Shown one piece after another: positions 1 to 6,231 of a stretch of DNA of 6,444 bases; position 1 is the stretch's first letter, and every line of letters starts with the position of its first letter. A program made the translations under genes and the position numbers. A model generated the notes under the pieces. The model was given only the letters and a program-made list of their open reading frames with translations. It did not search any database and was not told the DNA's origin. The DNA comes from an uncultured Clostridia bacterium (lineage in GTDB: Bacteria > Bacillota > Clostridia > Oscillospirales > Ruminococcaceae), in contig CANQKG010000082.1 in the NCBI GenBank assembly GCA_947624425.1, positions 1 to 6,444 on the forward strand, read 5' to 3'.

Positions 1-268
1 ACCCCTCCTGGCCGGTCTGCTCCCCCTCGGCCTCGATGATCTGGGGGTTTATCAGCTCGATTATCTGCTCCTCCTCGGACAGGCCCTCCCGGTTCGTGTC
101 CATCACCAGCACGGCGCGCGTTCTGCGCCCGTAGGTGGCGTCGATCAGCTCGCCCCGCTCCCGCGCTTCCTGTATGATCCGTTTGATCGGCGCGGACTCG
201 GGCGAGACCATGGCGATCAGCCTGCCGACCGAAACCATGTTGCCAAATCCTATGTTGATCAGCTTCAT
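1..268 (-). CDS. remA: RemA/DUF370 family regulator (3' end cut by window edge)
   Basis: Small DNA-binding regulator of the RemA (DUF370) family. In Bacillus subtilis RemA activates biofilm matrix and osmoprotection genes; in Clostridia its targets are largely unknown. The 89 visible residues begin MKLINIGFGN and carry the family signatures VSPESAPIKR (about 21-30) and DATYGRRTRAV (about 43-53). The arginine cluster of the second signature belongs to the proposed DNA-contact surface. The family is usually about 80-95 residues, so the gene probably ends within a few codons past the window. The tail from about residue 63 is rich in Glu and Gln and differs from the B. subtilis tail as I remember it. 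The start is the ATG at 268: the ATG at 273 hits a stop at once, and an AGGTGA ribosome site lies 5 nt upstream. It follows yicC directly, a common Firmicute arrangement. Family call is firm; the biological role in this organism is inferred. Confidence 0.93.
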   Translation of the reverse strand, partial: MKLINIGFGNMVSVGRLIAMVSPESAPIKRIIQEARERGELIDATYGRRTRAVLVMDTNREGLSEEEQIIELINPQIIEAEGEQTGQEG

Positions 269-273
269 CTCAT

Positions 274-279
274 TCACCT
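274..279 (-). promoter_or_regulatory. remA Shine-Dalgarno site overlapping the yicC stop codon
   Basis: The minus strand reads TAGGTGAATGAG just before the remA ATG. AGGTGA is a good ribosome-binding site 5 nt from the start, and its first two bases are the last two bases of the yicC TAG stop. This fixes the remA start and suggests that a ribosome finishing yicC can feed remA translation. Confidence 0.8.
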
Positions 280-1153
280 ACTCGATATTCTGGATCTGTT
301 CCCGTATTTTTTCCACAACGGATTTTCCTTCCACCACAAGCTGCGCGGCAAGCACGTCCTGCGCCTTGGAGCCGATGGTGTTGAGCTCACGGTTTACCTC
401 CTGGGTGAGAAAATCGAGCTTCCTTCCCACCGGTTCCGCCGCCCGAAGCAAAGCGCGATACTGCGCTAAGTGAGAGCGCAGACGGGTCGTTTCCTCATCG
501 ACCGCGATCCGGTCGGCAAAGATCGCCGCCTCGGTCAGCAGGCGTCCCTCGTCAATCTGTCTGTCCGCCAGCACCTCCTGCATCTTCGCGGCAAGCCGCT
601 GCCGATACCGATCCACCGTCTGCGGGGAAAGCGCTTCCACCTGCCCGACCAGCGTTTCGATCTCATCCAGCTTTTTGAGAATATCCGTTTGCAGCCGTTC
701 TCCCTCGGTGCGGCGCATGGCGGCAAACTCCGCCGCCGCTTCCTCCGCCACGGGAAGCACCAGAGATAAAATCAGCCCGGCGTCCTCCTGCTCCTTTTCA
801 AGCTGGAACAGTTCGGGCAGCCGAAGCAGATCCCGCAAGGTGAGATCGTCGATAAGCCCGAGCGGTTTTGCCGCCGCGCGCAGCTGCGTTAAATACTGCT
901 CTGCCAGCGGACGCTGAAGCTGCGCCACCATATTCTCACCCGCAGGCGGAACCACCGTGACGACTGCCTCTACCTTGCCGCGAGCGGCGACCTTCCCGAC
1001 CGTTTCTTTCAGCGGAACCTCCAAAAAGCCCATATTCCGAGGCAGTCTGGCAGAAAACTCAAAATACCGGTGGTTGACCGATTTATATTCCACCGAGATA
1101 CGGTACCCGTCCACCGTGTTCTGCGCCCTGCCGTACCCTGTCATGCTCTGCAT
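278..1153 (-). CDS. yicC: YicC/YloC family endoribonuclease
   Basis: Full-length 291-residue member of the YicC/YloC family, whose characterised members are endoribonucleases (E. coli YicC, B. subtilis YloC). Visible signatures are the N-terminal MTGYGRA (4-10), the EYKSVNHRY block (22-30), RRTEGERL (147-154), DEETTRLRSHL (219-229), and the highly conserved C-terminal DUF1732 block running from GRKLDF (243-248) to GSKAQD (261-266). It ends in the typical IREQIQNIE. No signal peptide or membrane segment is seen, so it is cytoplasmic. The ATG start at 1153 is backed by AAGGAG at 1161-1166 with a 7-nt spacer. The alternative ATG three codons in would lose the usual short leader before MTG. It is first gene of a unit with its own promoter and is followed by remA with no gap. 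RNase activity here is inferred from the family. Confidence 0.96.
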   Translation of the reverse strand: MQSMTGYGRAQNTVDGYRISVEYKSVNHRYFEFSARLPRNMGFLEVPLKETVGKVAARGKVEAVVTVVPPAGENMVAQLQRPLAEQYLTQLRAAAKPLGLIDDLTLRDLLRLPELFQLEKEQEDAGLILSLVLPVAEEAAAEFAAMRRTEGERLQTDILKKLDEIETLVGQVEALSPQTVDRYRQRLAAKMQEVLADRQIDEGRLLTEAAIFADRIAVDEETTRLRSHLAQYRALLRAAEPVGRKLDFLTQEVNRELNTIGSKAQDVLAAQLVVEGKSVVEKIREQIQNIE

Positions 1154-1178
1154 GGCACATCTCCTTCCTGTTTTCTCC

Positions 1179-1208
1179 AGTATACCGCATTTACTAAGGC
1201 AAGGGCAA
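1179..1208 (-). promoter_or_regulatory. Sigma-A-like promoter for yicC-remA
   Basis: On the minus strand a TTGCCC -35 box (1203-1208, four of six consensus bases) and a TATACT -10 box (1179-1184, five of six) are separated by 18 bp. The expected start point near 1172 leaves a very short leader before the yicC ribosome site. Its place just downstream of the cca terminator supports a separate transcription unit. It is a sequence match only, with a weak -35 box. Confidence 0.6.
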
Positions 1209-1240
1209 GGTTTTATTCACATTCTATTCATATTTGTCAC

Positions 1241-1279
1241 AAAAAATTTACAGCACCCGCCGGTCACGGGGCGGGTGCT
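1241..1279 (-). terminator. Intrinsic terminator of the proS-cca operon
   Basis: The minus strand folds into a perfect 10-bp GC-rich stem, with arms at 1270-1279 (AGCACCCGCC) and 1252-1261 (GGCGGGTGCT) and an 8-nt loop. It is followed within about five bases by TTTTTT. The stem starts on the last two bases of the cca TAG stop codon, so hairpin and stop share sequence. On the plus strand the stem is followed by a weaker GTTTTTC run, so weak bidirectional activity is possible, although no plus-strand gene is present to use it. Confidence 0.9.
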
Positions 1280-2591
1280 ACCGTTTTTCGATTTCTCCGA
1301 GCAAGGCGTTTCGTTCATTCGGCAGTCTGCCGTCAAGCACCAGTTGAAGAAGGTGTTCCAAGCATCTGCCGATCTCCCTGCCCTCGGTGATGCCGGCTGC
1401 AATCAGGTCATTTCCGTTTACCGCCAAGTCCTCCCGCTTCAAGCAGGGTGCTTTTGCCAGAACCTGCTCCAGTGCCGCCAGATAGACCTCCCGACGGCAG
1501 TACGCTTCCTTTGCATGAACCGTTGCCATGCCGTCCGCACCGATCAGATCGACCAATGCCCGGAGGTTTTCTTCCCCGTACCGGTTGAGCGCGCGGCGAA
1601 CAGCGGCAGGCTCCATGGAGAGCTGATCCATATGGTGCAAAATCAAAAAGCAGACCGTTTCGGCGGTTTTGCGATCCGAGTGAAAGCGCTCCAATTCCTG
1701 CCGGGCAATCTCTGCGCCGACGGTATGGTGTCCGTAAAAATGCCCGGCTCCGTTTTCATCGACTGTAAAGGTATCTGGCTTGCCGACATCGTGAAGCAGT
1801 GCCGCCAGCCGCAATGCGGGTATGGGCGGCGTTTGTTCCAAGGTGAGCAGCGTATGCTCCCAGACATCCAGACTGTGATGAGGGCTTTTTTGGTCAAAGC
1901 CCATCAGCCTGCCGAGCGGCGGAAACAATTCTGTCGCGGCGTCGGGAAATGCGTAAAGCACTTCTGCCGCTTTTTTGCCGCAAAGCAGGGTGATCCATTC
2001 CCGCCAAAGACGTTGAGGTGCGACAAACCGCAGATCCGAAAGGCGGTCATGCACCGCCTTCGCTGTCAAAGGCTCCACCGAAAAACCGAGGCAGGCGGCA
2101 AAGCGCAGAGCGCGCAGAACCCGCAGTGCGTCCTCCGAAAACCGGTGTTCCGGCTCCCCTACCGTGCGGATGATACCCGCTTTCAGATCGCTTAGCCCGC
2201 CAAAGCGGTCGATCAGCCCCTCTTTCGGGTGGTACGCCATGGCATTGACCGTAAAATCCCGCCGCGCCAGATCCTCCTCCAGAGAGGTGGTAAAGGATAC
2301 CGCATCGGGGCGGCGGTGATCGGCGTAACCACCCTCGGTGCGAAAGGTCGTCACCTCGACCGGCAGGTCATCGAGCACCACCGTGACTGTGCCGTGGCGA
2401 ATACCGGTATTGATACAAACGGGAAAAACCGCCGCAACCTCATCGGGTGCGGCGGAGGTGGTGACATCCCAGTCACGCGGGTGTTGTTCCATCAGGCTGT
2501 CCCGGACGCAGCCGCCCACCGCGTAAGCGGCAAAGCCCATTTCGTTGAGACGCCCGATGAGGTCTTCTATCTGCTTTGGCAGTGGGATCAT
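1278..2591 (-). CDS. cca: CCA tRNA nucleotidyltransferase (class II, with HD domain)
   Basis: Builds or repairs the 3'-terminal CCA of tRNAs from CTP and ATP without a nucleic-acid template. The 437-residue protein is complete. The nucleotidyltransferase head shows GGCVRD (26-31), the metal-binding pair D40 and D42 in DWD, RRDFTVNA (110-117), and the class II base-selecting motif E153-D154-x-x-R157. The 'neck' block RVLRALRFAA (157-166) follows. An HD phosphohydrolase-like domain spans about 238-350, with WEHT (245-248), HD (267-268) and HH pairs at 288-289 and 319-320. The C-terminus (about 386-430, LAVNGNDLIAAG...) matches the tRNA-binding tail of CCA-adding enzymes. An AGGTGGGG ribosome site lies 5 nt before the ATG. 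Its start overlaps the stop of the DUF896 gene as ATGA, so the two are probably translationally coupled. A poly(A) polymerase or A-adding-only role is the main alternative and cannot be wholly excluded by sequence. Confidence 0.95.
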   Translation of the reverse strand: MIPLPKQIEDLIGRLNEMGFAAYAVGGCVRDSLMEQHPRDWDVTTSAAPDEVAAVFPVCINTGIRHGTVTVVLDDLPVEVTTFRTEGGYADHRRPDAVSFTTSLEEDLARRDFTVNAMAYHPKEGLIDRFGGLSDLKAGIIRTVGEPEHRFSEDALRVLRALRFAACLGFSVEPLTAKAVHDRLSDLRFVAPQRLWREWITLLCGKKAAEVLYAFPDAATELFPPLGRLMGFDQKSPHHSLDVWEHTLLTLEQTPPIPALRLAALLHDVGKPDTFTVDENGAGHFYGHHTVGAEIARQELERFHSDRKTAETVCFLILHHMDQLSMEPAAVRRALNRYGEENLRALVDLIGADGMATVHAKEAYCRREVYLAALEQVLAKAPCLKREDLAVNGNDLIAAGITEGREIGRCLEHLLQLVLDGRLPNERNALLGEIEKR

Positions 2592-2788
2592 TTCTTCCCC
2601 ACCTTTCGCTTGCTGCCCTCTTCGTCCACAAGATAGGTGTGATCCAAAAGCTGCCGCAGCCCCTTTTTATATTCGTCGATATAGGTGCGGCGGAGCAGAG
2701 CCTGCTCCTCTTTTTCGGCGGGCGTCAATCCCTCGGCACGGGATTTGCGGGAAAGCGCGCCGATCCTGTCCAGCTGTGCTTTGGTCAT
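2588..2788 (-). CDS. DUF896 (UPF0291/YnzC-like) small protein
   Basis: A 66-residue, highly charged cytoplasmic protein of the DUF896/UPF0291 family (B. subtilis YnzC is a relative). Members have no settled function. The N-terminal half reads as a helical hairpin: a helix with LDRIGALSRKSRAEGL (6-21), the family's turn LTPAEKEEQ (21-29), and a second helix with LRRTYIDEYKKGLRQLL (32-48). This is followed by the VDEEG element (54-58) and a basic KRKVGKK tail. No membrane segment or signal peptide is present. The ATG at 2788 lies 6 nt after the ung stop, and its best ribosome site lies inside the end of ung. The stop overlaps the cca start by 4 nt. Tight coupling to both neighbours suggests shared expression but does not assign a role. 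Family call is good; function unknown. Confidence 0.88.
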   Translation of the reverse strand: MTKAQLDRIGALSRKSRAEGLTPAEKEEQALLRRTYIDEYKKGLRQLLDHTYLVDEEGSKRKVGKK

Positions 2789-2794
2789 CGTCCT

Positions 2795-3469
2795 TCACTC
2801 CCCGATCGCCGCCCAGTTGATCGGCGTTTCTCCCTGTGACATGAGCCAATCGTTCACCCGTGAAAAATGGCGGCACCCGAAAAATCCGGCATAGGCAGAC
2901 AGCGGGCTGGGGTGTGCCGCCTGCAGCACCAGATGCTGCGGCGCGGTGATCAGCGACGCCTTTGACCTTGCGTTGCCGCCCCAGAGCAAAAACGCCATCG
3001 GCTTTTCCCGCGCATTGCACAGCGAGATCACGTGATCGGTAAAGGTACGCCAGCCGATCTCCTTATGGCTGTTTGCCTGTCCCTCCCGCACCGTCAGCAC
3101 GGTGTTGAGCAATAATACGCCCTGCTTTGCCCATCCGGTCAGATCGCCGCTTTGCGGGATCGGCATACCGATATCCGCCTGCAATTCCTTAAAGATATTG
3201 CAAAGCGAGGGAGGCGGCGGTGTGGGCGGCTTGACCGAAAAGCACAGCCCGTGCGCCTGTCCCGCGCCGTGATAGGGATCCTGCCCGAGGATCACCACCT
3301 TGATCGCGGGATAATCGGTGTACCGCAGCGCGTTAAAGATATCGTACATATCGGGATAGATCGTGCGGGTACGGTACTCCTGCGCCAGAATACGGCGAAG
3401 CCTTTGATAATAGGACTGCTTGAATTCGTCCGCCAGCAGCCTGTCCCAACTATTGCCGAGCGTTACCAT
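2795..3469 (-). CDS. ung: Uracil-DNA glycosylase (family 1)
   Basis: Removes uracil from DNA by cleaving the N-glycosidic bond, the first step of base-excision repair. It is a complete 224-residue protein of normal family length. The water-activating loop GQDPYHG is at 62-68, with catalytic D64 and the uracil-shielding Y66. The Pro-rich DNA-compressing loop PPPPSL is at 84-89. The uracil-binding strand LLLNTVLTV is at 119-127, with N122 as the expected specificity residue. The minor-groove Leu loop HPSPLS is at 186-191, carrying catalytic H186. All key family 1 residues appear intact. The ATG start at 3469 matches the usual N-terminus (LGNSWDRLL) and has GGAG at 3477-3480, 7 nt upstream. The start lies 20 nt inside the glycosyltransferase gene, and the stop is 6 nt from the DUF896 start. 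Confidence 0.98.
   Translation of the reverse strand: MVTLGNSWDRLLADEFKQSYYQRLRRILAQEYRTRTIYPDMYDIFNALRYTDYPAIKVVILGQDPYHGAGQAHGLCFSVKPPTPPPPSLCNIFKELQADIGMPIPQSGDLTGWAKQGVLLLNTVLTVREGQANSHKEIGWRTFTDHVISLCNAREKPMAFLLWGGNARSKASLITAPQHLVLQAAHPSPLSAYAGFFGCRHFSRVNDWLMSQGETPINWAAIGE
2798..2803 (-). promoter_or_regulatory. Shine-Dalgarno site for the DUF896 gene, inside the ung 3' end
   Basis: GGGGAG forms the last two sense codons of ung (Gly-Glu) and sits 9 nt before the DUF896 ATG. A second purine run, GAAGGA at 2791-2796, overlaps the ung stop but leaves only about 2 nt of spacing, so GGGGAG is the better site. The arrangement favours translational coupling. Confidence 0.6.
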
Positions 3470-4430
3470 CGTTTTGCTCCGTATCGCGCAGCAGCGTTTC
3501 CATAATGAGATACTTCGGGCGGCGTTTGGTCTCGCTGTAAATCTTGCCGATATACTCCCCGATCACGCCGAGGCAGAAAAGCTGAATGCCGCCGATCATC
3601 CAGATCGAGAACAAAAGCGAGGTCCAGCCCGGTACCGTGGCGCCGAGAAGCTTTTCCACCAATCCCCAGACGAGAATGACAAGGCTTACCAAGAACAGCA
3701 GCAGACCGAGTACCAAAATCATACGGATCGGCTTAATGCTGAAAGAGGTGATCCCGTCGAACGCAAAAGAGAGCATCTTTTTTAAGGGATACTTGGACTC
3801 GCCGGCGAACCGCTCCCCCCGCTCATAGGTGACGGTGGCGGAAGGATAGCCGATCAGCGGCACGATCCCCCGCAAAAAGAGGTTTACCTCGTCAAATTCC
3901 TCCAGCCCTTCCAGTGCGCGGCGGCTCATCAGCCGGTAATCCGCATGATTGAAGACGATCTCCACCCCGAGCAAGTGCATGAATTTATAAAAGCCCTCGG
4001 CGGTAAAACGCTTGAAAAAGGTATCCTTTTTCCGGCTGCTCCGCACGCCGTATACAATGTCGTTCCCCTCGCGATAGGCTGCGATCATGTTGTCGATCGC
4101 GTGGATATCGTCCTGCAGATCGGCGTCCATCGAGATCACGATGTCGGCGTGCTCCTTGGCGGTCATCAGCCCGGCCAGCAGGGCGTTCTGATGCCCGCGG
4201 TTGCGGGTGAGGTTCACCCCGGCAAAGATCGGATCGGCCTGATACAGTTTGGAGATGATCTCCCATGTTTTATCCTTCGAGCCGTCGTTGACAAACATGA
4301 CCCGGCTGCGCGGAGAGACAGTACCGCTTTGGATCAGCGTCTGCATCTTTTCATACAGACGAAGCGCAGTTTCCTTCAAAACCGCTTCCTCGTTATAGCA
4401 GGGGATCACAAGATAAAGAATCTCTGCCAT
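3450..4430 (-). CDS. Family 2 glycosyltransferase, GtrB/polyprenyl-phosphate type
   Basis: Membrane-anchored glycosyltransferase likely to move a sugar from a nucleotide sugar onto undecaprenyl phosphate at the inner face of the membrane, as GtrB, CsbB and DPM1-like relatives do. The 326-residue protein opens with VIPCYNEE (8-15), then shows VNDGSKDKT (47-55), NRGHQNALLAG (77-87), the metal-binding D102-A-D104 in MDADLQDD (101-108), NHADYRLMSR (161-170), FLRGIV (185-190) and the GESKY loop (210-214). Two hydrophobic spans at about 237-258 and 271-292 form the C-terminal anchor, leaving both ends cytoplasmic. The start has AAAGGA at 4439-4444, 8 nt before the ATG, and is 18 nt after the proS stop. 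The 3' end overlaps ung by 20 nt. No flippase (GtrA-like) or final glycosyltransferase is seen in the window, so donor and acceptor are unknown. Confidence 0.92.
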   Translation of the reverse strand: MAEILYLVIPCYNEEAVLKETALRLYEKMQTLIQSGTVSPRSRVMFVNDGSKDKTWEIISKLYQADPIFAGVNLTRNRGHQNALLAGLMTAKEHADIVISMDADLQDDIHAIDNMIAAYREGNDIVYGVRSSRKKDTFFKRFTAEGFYKFMHLLGVEIVFNHADYRLMSRRALEGLEEFDEVNLFLRGIVPLIGYPSATVTYERGERFAGESKYPLKKMLSFAFDGITSFSIKPIRMILVLGLLLFLVSLVILVWGLVEKLLGATVPGWTSLLFSIWMIGGIQLFCLGVIGEYIGKIYSETKRRPKYLIMETLLRDTEQNDGNARQ

Positions 4431-4448
4431 TCTGACAGTCCTTTCCGT

Positions 4449-6164
4449 TTACAGATACCAGCCGCGGATCAATTTTGCGACCCGCTCCGCGACGTCATCC
4501 CCGAGGGGCAGACGCTCGGCATGGCTTTTATCGCGGGTCTTGACCTCGATCTCATTTTCCTTGAGATTTTTGGGGCTTACGATCACTCTGGCGGGTACGC
4601 CGAGCAGATCGGCGTCGGCAAACTGAATGCCTGCCGAAACATCGCGGTCGTCCAGCATCACAGAAAAGCCCGCTTTTTGGAGCTTATCATAAAGCTCCTC
4701 TGCCATGCGCCGCACCGCCTCATCGCTGTACCGGATCGCGCAGATATGTACCTGCCACGGTGCGATGGCATAGGGCCAGATGGGGCCGTAATCATCGTGG
4801 GACGCTTCGATAACAGAGGCAAGCAGACGCCCCACGCCGATCCCGTAGCAGCCCATGATCGGGGTCTTGCTCTTGCCGTCCTTATCCACATAGGTCATCT
4901 TCATGGCGGCGGTGTATTTGGCGCCGAGCTGGAAGATGTTGCCTACCTCGATCCCGTTTTTGAGATCGATATGCGCTTTGCCGCAGACCGGGCAGAGCAT
5001 ATCCTCATTCACCTTGGCAACGTCCGCATACTCTTTGACCGGCAGCGTGGTCATATCCACGCCTTTTATATGGACGTCCTGCCGATTGGCGCCCGCCAGC
5101 ATATTCCGCTCGCCTTCCAGCGAGCGGTCGAAATAGACCTCCACTTTATCATAGGGGAAGCCGACAGGTCCGATATAGCCGTAGGCAAGTCCGTCCTCCT
5201 CGCTCCCGACTCTCGGCAGCAGCTCGGTACCGGCAAGCCGCCGAGCCTTTGCCTCGTTGACCTCCAGATCTCCCCGCAGGAAGAACACCACCGGCTTGCC
5301 GTTATCCTCACGGGTAAAGACCACCGACTTGATCATACGGGAAAGCGGCAGGTCAAAGAATTTCTGCAAGCCCTCCATATCCTCGATCCCGGGGGTCGGC
5401 GCCTCCTCGGCAGGCTGTGTGCCGACATCGGGATTAGAAGCCAAAATCCCGGTCGCGACCTCCATATTGGCACGATAGCCGCATTCCGGGCAGAGACAGA
5501 TGGTGTCTTCCCCGTCGTCACACAAAAGCATGAACTCATGGGCAACACTGCCGCCCATCATGCCGGTATCCGATTTGACGTCGATCACCTCGGGCAGACC
5601 GACCCGATCAAAGATGCGGCGGTACGCCTGCAGGCAGATATGATAATACCGGTCGAGGTCCTCCTGATCGGTGTGGAAGGAATAGGCGTCCTTCATGGTA
5701 AATTCACGCACCCGTATCAGTCCGCCGCGGGAACGCGCCTCGTCCCGAAACTTGGTCTGGATCTGATAGATCATGAACGGGTATTTGAGATAGGAGCGCG
5801 CTTCGGTGCGGGCTAAATGCACCGCCGCCTCCTCATGGGTCATGCCGAGCAGCATACGGTGACCGGTGCGGTCGGTAAAGCGGAGCAGCTCGCTCCCCAC
5901 GCTTTCATACCTGCCCGATTCCTCCCACAGCTCACCCGGCAGCACGACCGGGAACAGCACCTCCTGTCCGCCGATCGCGTCCATTTCCTCCCGAATGATC
6001 TGCTCGATCTTATCCGCGATCCGCTTGGCAGGCGGAAGCAGGGTATAAATACCGCCCGCTACCTGACGGATATAACCGCCCTTGAGCAGAAAACCGTGAC
6101 TTTTGAGCGTTGCCTCAGAGGGCCACTCCTTATAATGATCTCCCAACAGATGACTGATACGCAA
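4449..6164 (-). CDS. proS: Prolyl-tRNA synthetase (bacterial type, with editing INS domain)
   Basis: Class II synthetase that charges tRNA-Pro with proline. I place the start at TTG 6164-6162 (571 residues), giving MRISHLL, which lines up with the MR-type start of E. coli and Bacillus ProRS. An AGGTG ribosome site lies 6 nt upstream. A GTG at 6173 would add three residues (574) but has poor ribosome-site spacing. In TTG-start numbering the THEE proline/ATP motif is at 109-112, motif 2 runs from FRDEAR (139-144) to REF (153-155), and motif 3 GCYGIGVGRLLA is at 438-449. The anticodon-binding domain follows from about 470 and includes LDDRDVSAG (504-512). Between motifs 2 and 3, about 223-397 is the inserted editing (INS) domain that clears Ala-tRNA-Pro. 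It retains a lysine at 279, the position known from E. coli to matter in editing. Cys pairs at 225/228 and 391/394 flank it and may bind zinc. First gene after a strong promoter. Confidence 0.97.
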   Translation of the reverse strand: MRISHLLGDHYKEWPSEATLKSHGFLLKGGYIRQVAGGIYTLLPPAKRIADKIEQIIREEMDAIGGQEVLFPVVLPGELWEESGRYESVGSELLRFTDRTGHRMLLGMTHEEAAVHLARTEARSYLKYPFMIYQIQTKFRDEARSRGGLIRVREFTMKDAYSFHTDQEDLDRYYHICLQAYRRIFDRVGLPEVIDVKSDTGMMGGSVAHEFMLLCDDGEDTICLCPECGYRANMEVATGILASNPDVGTQPAEEAPTPGIEDMEGLQKFFDLPLSRMIKSVVFTREDNGKPVVFFLRGDLEVNEAKARRLAGTELLPRVGSEEDGLAYGYIGPVGFPYDKVEVYFDRSLEGERNMLAGANRQDVHIKGVDMTTLPVKEYADVAKVNEDMLCPVCGKAHIDLKNGIEVGNIFQLGAKYTAAMKMTYVDKDGKSKTPIMGCYGIGVGRLLASVIEASHDDYGPIWPYAIAPWQVHICAIRYSDEAVRRMAEELYDKLQKAGFSVMLDDRDVSAGIQFADADLLGVPARVIVSPKNLKENEIEVKTRDKSHAERLPLGDDVAERVAKLIRGWYL

Positions 6165-6170
6165 TGGGTA

Positions 6171-6175
6171 CACCT
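6171..6175 (-). promoter_or_regulatory. Shine-Dalgarno site that decides the proS start
   Basis: AGGTG within AAGAGAGGTG lies 6 nt upstream of TTG 6164-6162. The competing GTG at 6173 is itself part of this site and would leave almost no spacing. This supports the TTG start. Confidence 0.7.
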
Positions 6176-6201
6176 CTCTTTTGCAGTTTTATGCGATTTT
6201 T

Positions 6202-6230
6202 AGTATACAAAAGTATAAACAAAAAGTCAA
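6202..6230 (-). promoter_or_regulatory. Strong sigma-A promoter for the proS operon
   Basis: On the minus strand TTGACT (6225-6230, five of six consensus bases) and TATACT (6202-6207, five of six) are separated by exactly 17 bp. The start point is expected near 6195, giving a leader of about 30 nt. A second TATACT at 6212-6217 lies in the spacer, 10 bp upstream of the main -10 box, but has no well-placed -35 box. The -35 box begins 2 nt after the mutS2 stop. The 67-nt gap leaves no room for a T-box leader, so tRNA-sensing control of proS by that route is unlikely. Confidence 0.85.
6204..6217. repeat. Short palindrome in the proS promoter spacer
   Basis: TATAC and GTATA form a perfect 5-bp inverted repeat around TTTT (minus strand), covering most of the -10 box and the adjoining spacer. 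It could be an operator half-site pair, or simply two -10-like boxes in AT-rich DNA. It is too short to be decisive. Confidence 0.35.
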
Positions 6231-6231
6231 A

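Noticed and set aside
1211..1235. Two TGAATA motifs upstream of yicC that resemble sporulation sigma-factor -35 boxes.
   Set aside because: No matching -10 element is found at the required distance, and the area is simply AT-rich.
957..2195. A 412-codon open frame on the plus strand.
   Set aside because: It is antisense to yicC and cca, runs through the terminator and promoter region, and shows no family signature.
3945..5816. A 623-codon open frame on the plus strand.
   Set aside because: It lies opposite proS and the glycosyltransferase, both with clear motifs. Its translation has no recognisable family, and it crosses two real genes. Long antisense frames are expected in GC-rich coding DNA.
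6165..6231. T-box riboswitch upstream of proS.
   Set aside because: The gap between mutS2 and proS is 67 nt, far too short for a T-box leader, and no T-box core is seen.
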